From the NCBI GenBank assembly GCA_910587375.1, contig CAJULR010000035.1, forward strand, positions 62,001 through 126,000: 64,000 bases of DNA. The letters are read 5' to 3'. Positions 57,638-64,000 of the stretch are shown one piece after another. Below the pieces are notes generated by a model, which did not search any database, was not told the origin of the DNA, and was given only the letters and a program-made list of their open reading frames with translations. This DNA comes from Candidatus Gastranaerophilales bacterium. Lineage in GTDB: Bacteria > Cyanobacteriota > Vampirovibrionia > Gastranaerophilales > Gastranaerophilaceae. Both the position numbers and the translations under genes were made by a program. Position 1 is the stretch's first letter, and each line of letters starts with the position of its first letter.

Positions 57638-58717
57638 ATGGAAAAGAGTCAAATTTTAAAAAATTTAGACAAGCTTAATACGCCCAAAATCCTTGTTATT
57701 GGCGACTTTGCAATAGATGAGATGGTTTTTGGGCAAACAGAGAGAATTTCCCGCGAAGCGCCGGTTTTAATTTTACAACACTCTGAAACCAAAATAATTT
57801 TGGGAACTGCTTCAAATGCGGCGAATAATATTTCTTCTATTAACGGCGGAAAAGTCGGCGCAATAGGTGTTTTAGGGGATGATTACTACGGCGGGGTTTT
57901 AATTAAGACATTAAATGAACATAAAATTAATACTGATTTTATGGTTGTAGACAAAACAAGAAAAACTACAACAAAAACGCGTATTTCAGGCTCTTGCTCA
58001 CAAAGTATCACGCAACAGATTGTGCGCATTGACAGGCAGACAAAAGAACCGATTTCGCCTGAAATTGAGGCCAAAATCATTGAAAACATTGAGCGCGCCG
58101 TGCCAATGTATGATGGGGTTATACTTTCCGATTATCATTTGGGGTGTTTAACTGAAAACGTTATCAGGGCGGCGATTTCTGCGGCAAAAAAACACGGAAA
58201 AATCATCGTTGCAGACATTCAAAAAGATATGGAAAAATATAAGGGCGTGACAGCAATTACGCCAAACCAGCCTGATACGGAAAAATTTCTTGGATATTTT
58301 ATTAAAGATGAAGAAACCTTAAAACGCGCAGGGGCAGATCTTTCAAGAAAACTTGATTTAGAATATACCCTAATTACGCGCGGCGAAAAAGGAATGGTGC
58401 TTTTTGAAAACACTGCAAAGACAGATATGAAAGCAAAAGACGCGGCAAATGAAGCTTGTAGGGCAGAATGCGAGGCAAAAAGCGAGCCTTTAATGGCCAC
58501 AGTTCCTGCGTTTAATAAAAAAGAAGTTTTTGATGTGACAGGAGCCGGAGACACTGTTGTTGCCGCATTTACACTTGCCCTTTGTGCCAAAATGAGCGCA
58601 AAAGAGGCGATGGTTATTGGAAACCTGGCCGCAAGCATTGTTATCAGGCAGTTTGGCTGTCATACAACAAATTTGGAAGAATTAAAGACTGAACTAAACA
58701 ATATTAAGGAGATTTAA
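57638..58717 (+). CDS. PfkB-family heptose kinase (RfaE1/HldE-like)
   Basis: This 359-residue sugar kinase resembles the kinase half of HldE, which phosphorylates D-glycero-beta-D-manno-heptose 7-phosphate for LPS core. Signs: 'LVIGDFAIDEMVFGQTERIS', 'LGTASNAANNISSINGG', 'AITPNQPDTEKFLG', and the catalytic 'FDVTGAGDTVVAAFTLAL' (Asp at ~304). An Ala/Glu/Lys-rich insert ('KAKDAANEACRAECEAKSEP') lies before the last motif. There is no cytidylyltransferase domain. An extended -10 (TGATAGAAT) ends 6 bases before the ATG with no ribosome site. DUF4330 and O-antigen ligase genes follow, supporting a surface-polysaccharide role. Confidence 0.85.
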   Translation: MEKSQILKNLDKLNTPKILVIGDFAIDEMVFGQTERISREAPVLILQHSETKIILGTASNAANNISSINGGKVGAIGVLGDDYYGGVLIKTLNEHKINTDFMVVDKTRKTTTKTRISGSCSQSITQQIVRIDRQTKEPISPEIEAKIIENIERAVPMYDGVILSDYHLGCLTENVIRAAISAAKKHGKIIVADIQKDMEKYKGVTAITPNQPDTEKFLGYFIKDEETLKRAGADLSRKLDLEYTLITRGEKGMVLFENTAKTDMKAKDAANEACRAECEAKSEPLMATVPAFNKKEVFDVTGAGDTVVAAFTLALCAKMSAKEAMVIGNLAASIVIRQFGCHTTNLEELKTELNNIKEI

Positions 58718-58719
58718 AG

Positions 58720-59298
58720 TTGGAAAAGTTTTTAAAATTGTTTAAAAAATTAAGACCATTGGATATTATAATAATTGTTATCATTTTAGCTGCAATGCTT
58801 GTCGGGGTGCTTACTTTCTTTGGTAAAAGGGCAACTTCATCCGCCCAAATTGAGGCAAGCACAAAAGTAGATATTGAAGTATATTTTAGAAATGTGGTTG
58901 TAACAAGCAATAATTCGCCCTTTGAAACAGGCGATGAAACCTTTATTACAATTAGAAATGTGCCTTATACAAAATTAAAAATCGTAAATGTTAATTACGA
59001 CAGAAAAAAGGTAATTTTGCCCACAGTAAACAATAATTACCAGGTTGTAGACGATTTAACTTCCCCTTTCAGTTATGATTTTTTGGTGACAGTCGAAGAT
59101 GACGCCAAAATTACAAAAGACGGTGCAGTTGTCGGCGGAAACAAGATTAAAATCGGCCTTCCTGTAACGCTTGAGGGGGTAGATTACAGGCTAAACGGCG
59201 TTGTGTCAAACATTTCGCTTTCAAAAAAGGCGGATGGCGGCACCTCTATTAACGAAGAAATTGAAAAACAGGTAAACAAAAACCAGGATGTTCACTAG
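58720..59298 (+). CDS. DUF4330-domain membrane protein
   Basis: This 192-residue protein has one membrane helix ('PLDIIIIVIILAAMLVGVL', residues ~13-31) and an extracytoplasmic beta-rich domain with 'DIEVYFRNVVVTSNNSPFE' and 'GGNKIKIGLPVTLEG', matching DUF4330, a family I know mainly from Cyanobacteria and relatives. Function unknown. The start is TTG at 58720 after AAGGAG. It begins 2 bases after the kinase stop and overlaps the ligase gene by 11 bases, so the three form an operon. Confidence 0.85.
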   Translation: MEKFLKLFKKLRPLDIIIIVIILAAMLVGVLTFFGKRATSSAQIEASTKVDIEVYFRNVVVTSNNSPFETGDETFITIRNVPYTKLKIVNVNYDRKKVILPTVNNNYQVVDDLTSPFSYDFLVTVEDDAKITKDGAVVGGNKIKIGLPVTLEGVDYRLNGVVSNISLSKKADGGTSINEEIEKQVNKNQDVH

Positions 59299-60700
59299 AA
59301 AAATGTTCACCGAGAGTTTTTTCTTAAAATCTTTTAATAAATTTTTGGGCCTCATTCAAAGCTCAAAAGCGGCAGCATTTGTGAAAGACAGCCTGCTTTT
59401 TTGCCACATTGATTTTTTAATTTGGCTTGTTTTTGTTGCAACAGTAATTTCCACTTGTTTTATGGGAAGCGGCGCTATTGGCGCTTTTGCGCTTCTTTTC
59501 TTTGCGCTTAATTTTATAAGACTTTTGTTTAAAGAGGGCGAAACGGTTAAAATTTCAAAACTTGATGTTCTTTTTATAATTTATTTTCTTTTTATTTTTG
59601 TGTCCCTAATGGGCTCAAGCCTATTTCTAATGAGCCTTAAGGGGTTTTTAAAAAACATTGTTTATTTTCTTTTTTATTTTTCAAGCGTTTATTTTTTCCT
59701 AAATAACAAGAAAAAGGTTTTACCCACCTTGTTTTTAATCGGAATTATAATGTCTTACGAGAGCGTGGTTGCTATATTTCAGCATTTTAACAGGGTGGAA
59801 GCCCTTGCAGGCTGGGTTGATACGTCCCATATGACAAGCGAAAGCCAGCTTATATCAAGGTCTTTTGGAACGCTTAAGCCTTCAAACCCAAATTTGCTTG
59901 GCGGATATTTAATTACAGGGCTTTCAAGCATTTTTGCAGGGTTTGCACTGAATTTCAAAAAGAAAAATAACGCTTGGAAGCAGCCTGGGGTGTGGATTTA
60001 CGCCCTGCTTTTTGCACTGAATATTATTGCAATAATCTTCACAGGGTGCAGAGGCGCGTACCTTGGGCTTTTGGCGTTTTTTGCGCTTATGATTTGGCTT
60101 TTAAATTACTACGTAAAAAAAGTCTACGGCGGCTTTTCAAATATTAAAAAACGCTACAAAAACCTGCTAATAGGGCTTTTCACGTTTGCCATTGCAGCAA
60201 TTGCCCTGACGCCCTCAATTTCAAGGCGTTTTATTTCAATTTTCCATTTCAGGGGGGATTCCTCCATTTCATTCAGAATGAACGTTTATGAAGCGGCGGC
60301 CAATATGTTTAAAGATAATCCTTTTCTTGGAATTGGCCTTGGAAATGTGAATTTCAGGGAAATTTACGGGCTCTATATGAAAACCGGGTTTGACGCACTT
60401 GGCAGCTATTGCGTTCCTTTGGAAGTTGCGGTTGAGAGCGGCATTTTTGCGCTTATATTTTTTGCAGCATTTATAGGATATGCAATATACAAGGCTTTTA
60501 GGGTGTTTTTGGATAAAAATGCAAGTTTAATTGCAAAAGTTGTAATGTTTTCAATTATTCTTTGTATAGTGCCCACAATGGCCCACGGCCTTTTTGACAC
60601 AGTTTGGTATCGCCCGCAGTTGCAGATAATTTTTTGGACAAACATTGCAATATTAAATGCCTGCGTTCTTGTGACACAAAATGATACTCTTAAAGCTTAA
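59288..60700 (+). CDS. O-antigen ligase/polymerase-family membrane protein
   Basis: A 470-residue inner-membrane protein with about ten hydrophobic spans and the Wzy_C/WaaL-type periplasmic loop region: 'IIFTGCRGAYLGLLAFFAL' precedes it and 'DNPFLGIGLGNVNFREIYG' follows. Such proteins ligate or polymerise undecaprenyl-linked glycans onto lipid A-core or glycoproteins. The Arg-Gly of 'GCRGAYLG' corresponds to the conserved RxG/RGA element. Third gene of the kinase-DUF4330-ligase operon. Confidence 0.87.
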   Translation: MFTRKMFTESFFLKSFNKFLGLIQSSKAAAFVKDSLLFCHIDFLIWLVFVATVISTCFMGSGAIGAFALLFFALNFIRLLFKEGETVKISKLDVLFIIYFLFIFVSLMGSSLFLMSLKGFLKNIVYFLFYFSSVYFFLNNKKKVLPTLFLIGIIMSYESVVAIFQHFNRVEALAGWVDTSHMTSESQLISRSFGTLKPSNPNLLGGYLITGLSSIFAGFALNFKKKNNAWKQPGVWIYALLFALNIIAIIFTGCRGAYLGLLAFFALMIWLLNYYVKKVYGGFSNIKKRYKNLLIGLFTFAIAAIALTPSISRRFISIFHFRGDSSISFRMNVYEAAANMFKDNPFLGIGLGNVNFREIYGLYMKTGFDALGSYCVPLEVAVESGIFALIFFAAFIGYAIYKAFRVFLDKNASLIAKVVMFSIILCIVPTMAHGLFDTVWYRPQLQIIFWTNIAILNACVLVTQNDTLKA

Positions 60701-60799
60701 TTAAATAAATTTGCAATTATAAGTAAAATTTATTAAGATAGTTCTTATAGCCGAAAACTAAAATACGGTTAATAAAAGGATATAAAAAGGAGCAAAAAA

Positions 60800-62125
60800 T
60801 TGGAAATGTCCAAAAGCTACAGTGCAAAGTGGATTATTGCAGCAGACGGAACCCTTTATGAAGACTGCACAATGATTGTGGACGAAGGCAAGGTGCAAGA
60901 AATTGTTAAAACCAAGGATTTCGACCAAACCACAGCAAAGCACAACAAAGATTTTGGAAACTCAATAATCACTCCCGGGTTTATAAACCTGCACAACCAC
61001 CTGCAATACACGGAAGTTGGCAAAATCAAATCAAAGGGTTTCAAATTTGCCGTTAAAAAAATATTCACCGACCTTAAAAAACACTATTTCATTGCAGGAA
61101 TTAAAAAAGACACCTTTATTTACAGGCTTGCAAACCTTTTAAGTGAATATTTCTGCCTTGGACGGGAAGAAAAAATTCATTCATTTAAAAAAGGACTGGA
61201 ACTTTCCCTGTTGGCAGGAACCACCTGCGTTGCGCAGCTTTCAAGGGAAAGCAAATATTTTGACGTTTTAAATGAAATTCCCGTTAAAACATATCTTTTC
61301 TTTGAACTTTTTTCAGATTCTCCGGATTCTTCAAAAGAAGAGTTTAGAATAATTCAAAAAAAGATTGATAAACTTTTAAAACAAAAATCCGAAAACACCT
61401 TTGTGGGCGTTGCTCCGCACAGCGTTTGCTCTGTTCACAAAAGGCTTTTTAAAACCCTTGTAAAATATTGTAAGAAAAATAATATTTTAATGACAATCCG
61501 CCTCGCTGAAAGCAAGGATGAGATGGATTGGCTCAAATTCGGCTTTTCCGATGTGGATATTTTAAATGGCTTTACCGGAAACAAAAAGTTTGAACCAAAC
61601 ATTCAAGGGGTGAGCCCCGTTGTATACTTAGACGAGCTTGGCGCAATAAATAAAAGGCTTTTAGCCTATTATGGCAACTACCTTACAAAAGAAGATCTTG
61701 AAATTTTAAAAGAAAATTCATCCTCTTTTGCTTATTGCCCAAGGGTGAGCGACAATTTACACAATAAAAAGCTCGATTTGGCAACCGTGCTTAAATATTT
61801 TCCGAAAAAATTCGGCTTTGGAACAAACAGCCTTGCTTTCAACAAAGATTTATGCCTTTTAAACGAAGTAAGGTATGTAAACAAGGGCGAACTTGGCGCG
61901 CTTGAAGCGGTTGAATATTTAACAAAATATCCTGCAAAAATTTTAAGGCTGGATAACATTATAGGAACCCTGGAGGCCGGAAAAGACGCGGATTTCAACG
62001 TTTTCAAACTGGCTGACAACGAAGATTACAAAAACATATTAGAAAAATCCTACCCGGATTATGTTTACATTAAAGGCCGCAAAATGGTATCAAAGGGCGA
62101 ACTTGTAAAAAAATACGCAGGATAA
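60800..62125 (+). CDS. Amidohydrolase-family protein with degenerate metal site
   Basis: This 441-residue protein is shaped like the ATZ/TRZ-type deaminases (including SAH and aminofutalosine deaminases). The first metal motif is intact, 'GFINLHNHLQYTE' (~58), and 'APHSVCSVH' (~205) is present. Three other ligands are lost: the usual H in 'H-L-A-E' is Arg ('TIRLAESKDEM', ~231), the next His is Tyr ('LLAYYGNYL', ~287), and the usual Asp of 'GTDS' is Asn ('GTNSLAFN', ~340). The fold is otherwise complete ('EAGKDADFNVFKL' near the end). It is likely not a hydrolase of the normal type. TTG start at 60800 after AAGGAG; an ATG two codons on is an alternative. Confidence 0.82.
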   Translation: MEMSKSYSAKWIIAADGTLYEDCTMIVDEGKVQEIVKTKDFDQTTAKHNKDFGNSIITPGFINLHNHLQYTEVGKIKSKGFKFAVKKIFTDLKKHYFIAGIKKDTFIYRLANLLSEYFCLGREEKIHSFKKGLELSLLAGTTCVAQLSRESKYFDVLNEIPVKTYLFFELFSDSPDSSKEEFRIIQKKIDKLLKQKSENTFVGVAPHSVCSVHKRLFKTLVKYCKKNNILMTIRLAESKDEMDWLKFGFSDVDILNGFTGNKKFEPNIQGVSPVVYLDELGAINKRLLAYYGNYLTKEDLEILKENSSSFAYCPRVSDNLHNKKLDLATVLKYFPKKFGFGTNSLAFNKDLCLLNEVRYVNKGELGALEAVEYLTKYPAKILRLDNIIGTLEAGKDADFNVFKLADNEDYKNILEKSYPDYVYIKGRKMVSKGELVKKYAG

Positions 62126-62166
62126 AGCGCTTTTATTACACGCTTTTAGTTTTTAAGCTGTCAAGC

Positions 62167-62790
62167 CTATTTCCCGGCAGCCACTTTTTGAAATACGGCT
62201 AAATTATCATTATATTGCATCGTCATGAGCCTGTTATTTTCTTCTGTAATCTGCGCATTGATTATTTTTGCCTCTTCTTGAAGCTCTTCAAGCCTTTTTG
62301 ATGTCACAATATTTTTAATATCGCTCACTCCGCGCTCTTTTGCCGTCTTTTTTGCGTCATGTTTATTTAAAAAACCAATGCCAATACTTGCAAGCACAAG
62401 CACAAGTCCCAGTTTTGCCCCAAGGCCCTTTTTCAAATTTGCCGGGCTAAAGGCGGAAAACAGCTTTGCAGCCCTGGGAGGCTCAGACTTCAACATTCTT
62501 TTTAATAAGGAACCATACACCATGCCGACACCAAGCACCAAAGCGCCCGATTGCGCAAGAATGTATTTGCCGTTTTTCTCTTCCCTGCCTTTTGATGTGT
62601 ATATCGCGTTTTTCACGCTTTCATTTACATAACCGTGGCTTACGGAAGAAAAAAATATATCACTAACCTTTTCTTTTGAGGAATTTTCGGCTTTCGAAGG
62701 GTTTGAAGAAGCCACAGAAGAGGCGTTTCCGGCAGAAGTCCCGTTTCCAAAGGATGTTCTAAAAGAAATATTTTTCAAAGCTCCAATCAT
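62167..62790 (-). CDS. Unknown lineage-type membrane protein
   Basis: This 207-residue protein starts 'MIGALKNISFRTSFGNGTS', carrying the short N-terminal motif twice (ISFRTSFGNG), then a Ser/Asn-rich spacer. Two hydrophobic spans follow ('SGALVLGVGMVYGSLL' and 'KLGLVLVLASIGIGFL') and a C-terminal helical coiled-coil part ('RLEELQEEAKIINAQITEEN'). No family recognised. The ATG at 62790 follows GGGAGGG; the open frame extends five codons further. Convergent with the amidohydrolase gene. Confidence 0.72.
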   Translation of the reverse strand: MIGALKNISFRTSFGNGTSAGNASSVASSNPSKAENSSKEKVSDIFFSSVSHGYVNESVKNAIYTSKGREEKNGKYILAQSGALVLGVGMVYGSLLKRMLKSEPPRAAKLFSAFSPANLKKGLGAKLGLVLVLASIGIGFLNKHDAKKTAKERGVSDIKNIVTSKRLEELQEEAKIINAQITEENNRLMTMQYNDNLAVFQKVAAGK

Positions 62791-62977
62791 AAAATACCCT
62801 CCCAAAGTTCTTTAGATAATTTTAGCCTATTTTTCAAACTTTTACAATATATCGGAAATATATAAAGGCAAGAATTCCAAGCCAAAAAACGTTTTCATAA
62901 AAAAGCAAAACTGCAAGAAACTCTCATCTTGCAGTTTTAATTTAATATTTCTGATTTTTTCTTATAGCGGCAGCGTC

Positions 62978-64000
62978 CTACCCTAGAGCTTCAATTATAG
63001 CTTTGGCGGCTCTTTTGCCTGCGCCCATAGCGTTAATTGCAGTAGATTCGCCCAAAGGAGCAACGTCCCCGCCTGCATATACATTATTTACAGAGGTTTC
63101 GCCATTTTCGTTAATTACGATATAGCCTTTTCTGTCGCAATTGATGTCGATTTTATCGGCCGCACAAGATTTTTGAATAATCGGGTTTGGACCTGTTCCA
63201 AGCGCAACAATTACTGTATCCACATCCATTGTTTCAAATTTTCCGGTGCCAACAGGGCGTCTACGGCCTGATTCGTCAGGTTCGCCAAGTTCCATAACCT
63301 CAAACACCATACCGTCAACATATCCGGCGTTTTCTTTAATTTCATAAGGAGCCCTTAAAAGCTTAAAGATTACGCCTTCTTCTTTTGCGTGGCGAATTTC
63401 TTCTTTCCTTGCAGGAAGCTCTTCTTCGGTTCTTCTGTATACAATATAAACTTCTTCATACCCAACGCGCACAGCCGTTCTTGCGGCGTCCATCGCAACG
63501 TTTCCGCCGCCGATAATTGCAGCTTTTTTGCCAACTCTTAAAGGAGTCGGTGTTTCGTCTGAATTTGCCTGCATAAGATTTACGCGGGTTAAAAATTCGT
63601 TTGCACTGTACACACTGTTTAAGTTTTCGCCCTTAATTCCCATCATTTTTGGAAGCCCGGCTCCGGAGCAGATGAAAATTGCGTCATAGCCTTCTTCTTC
63701 AAGCTGTTTTAGGGTGATAGATTTTCCAACAACAACGTTCTTTTCAAACTTAACACCAATTTCTTTCAACGTGTCAATTTCTCTGTCCAAAACGGTTCTT
63801 GGAAGCCTGAAAGGCGGAATACCATATCTTAAAACGCCGCCAAGCTTGTGAAGCGCTTCAAACACTGTAACATCAAAGCCTGCGTTTCTAAGGTCTGCAG
63901 CAGCGCTCATCCCCGCACAGCCGGAACCAACAATTGCAACCTTTTTGCCGTTTGGCTTAATGTCGCATTTCACAGGGGCTGAATTATCCCCTACAAACCT
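62978..64000 (-). CDS. Glutamate synthase small-subunit-type oxidoreductase, partial
   Basis: The gene runs off the right edge; residues from 'RFVGDNSAPVKCDIKPN' onward are present, so the N-terminal Fe-S part is missing. FAD site 'VAIVGSGCAGMSAAADL', 'GGVLRYGIPPFRLPR', NADPH site 'AIIGGGNVAMDAARTAVR' and the late 'NVYAGGDVAPLGESTAINAM' define the GltD/homotetrameric GltA (NADPH glutamate synthase-like) family, which also includes the ferredoxin:NADP oxidoreductase NfnB subunit. The likely role is electron transfer from NADPH. A hairpin region with no clear T run follows its stop. Confidence 0.9.
   Translation of the reverse strand, partial: RFVGDNSAPVKCDIKPNGKKVAIVGSGCAGMSAAADLRNAGFDVTVFEALHKLGGVLRYGIPPFRLPRTVLDREIDTLKEIGVKFEKNVVVGKSITLKQLEEEGYDAIFICSGAGLPKMMGIKGENLNSVYSANEFLTRVNLMQANSDETPTPLRVGKKAAIIGGGNVAMDAARTAVRVGYEEVYIVYRRTEEELPARKEEIRHAKEEGVIFKLLRAPYEIKENAGYVDGMVFEVMELGEPDESGRRRPVGTGKFETMDVDTVIVALGTGPNPIIQKSCAADKIDINCDRKGYIVINENGETSVNNVYAGGDVAPLGESTAINAMGAGKRAAKAIIEALG

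Overview
This 64 kb window is chromosomal DNA from a low-GC, Gram-negative bacterium. The best fit is a gut-type Melainabacterium/Vampirovibrionia (order Gastranaerophilales, the non-photosynthetic sister group of Cyanobacteria), at about 70% confidence. The reasons are: a full MinC-MinD-MinE set beside rplI; the cyanobacterial-type DUF4330 protein; RicT and MutS2; LPS-type genes (heptose kinase-like PfkB, O-antigen ligase); PilT; ATP-dependent PEP carboxykinase; and several lineage-type proteins whose first 30 residues carry a short 'NFxG/SFK'-like motif with no Sec signal. Functions below are read from motifs and context; no database search was possible.

Layout. 1-2 kb: an XRE regulator with palindromic operators, a hicAB toxin-antitoxin cassette flanked by a 29-bp direct repeat, and a GtrA membrane protein. 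2-4.6 kb: the translation/secretion cluster rplA-rplK-nusG-secE-tRNA-Trp-rpmG (rplJ/rplL are not next to rplA). 5.2-7.2 kb: an XRE regulator, then a divergent pair made of a 104-residue protein with four VYGI repeats and a radical SAM/SPASM enzyme, which I read as a candidate ribosomal peptide/protein modification locus, possibly of the tyramine-excising 'splicease' type. 7.3-10.4 kb: rplI and minCDE. 10.6-14.7 kb: a membrane-associated His-tailed protein, a 5'-nucleotidase-like phosphoesterase and a frameshifted cell-wall amidase. 14.8-20.2 kb: nadA, proA, proB, ald, pyrF. 20.4-22.0 kb: two lineage-type hypothetical proteins. 22.2-31.9 kb: a complete pyrimidine operon pyrK-D-E-B-C-F-carA-carB preceded by a terminator that looks like an attenuator; it holds a second pyrF. 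31.9-32.6 kb: a HigBA-type toxin-antitoxin pair under a near-consensus promoter with an overlapping operator. 32.7-38.6 kb: pilT, rsfS, ricT and a SNF2 helicase. 38.6-40.4 kb: a 29-residue hydrophobic peptide gene whose Shine-Dalgarno site can be folded into its leader, then an unknown duplicated-fold protein with an orphan HgdC-type activase. 40.5-46.4 kb: ahcY, pckA, two GC-rich tandem gene tails, a NarL-type response regulator and gap. 46.6-49.2 kb: two lineage-type proteins around a LOG-family enzyme. 49.3-49.9 kb: two tRNA-Gly genes with duplicated fragments. 50-64 kb: SF1 helicase-nuclease, mutS2, a GNAT enzyme, a divergent HTH/small-protein pair, LPS-type genes, an amidohydrolase that has lost its metal ligands, and a partial GltD-type oxidoreductase running off the end.

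Two regulatory styles are visible. Housekeeping genes mostly have AGGAG-type ribosome sites. A second set (hicA, higB, the amidase, the gene at 38976, the HTH gene at 56304 and the PfkB gene) has no such site; the -10 box lies 6-8 bases before the ATG, as expected for leaderless mRNAs.
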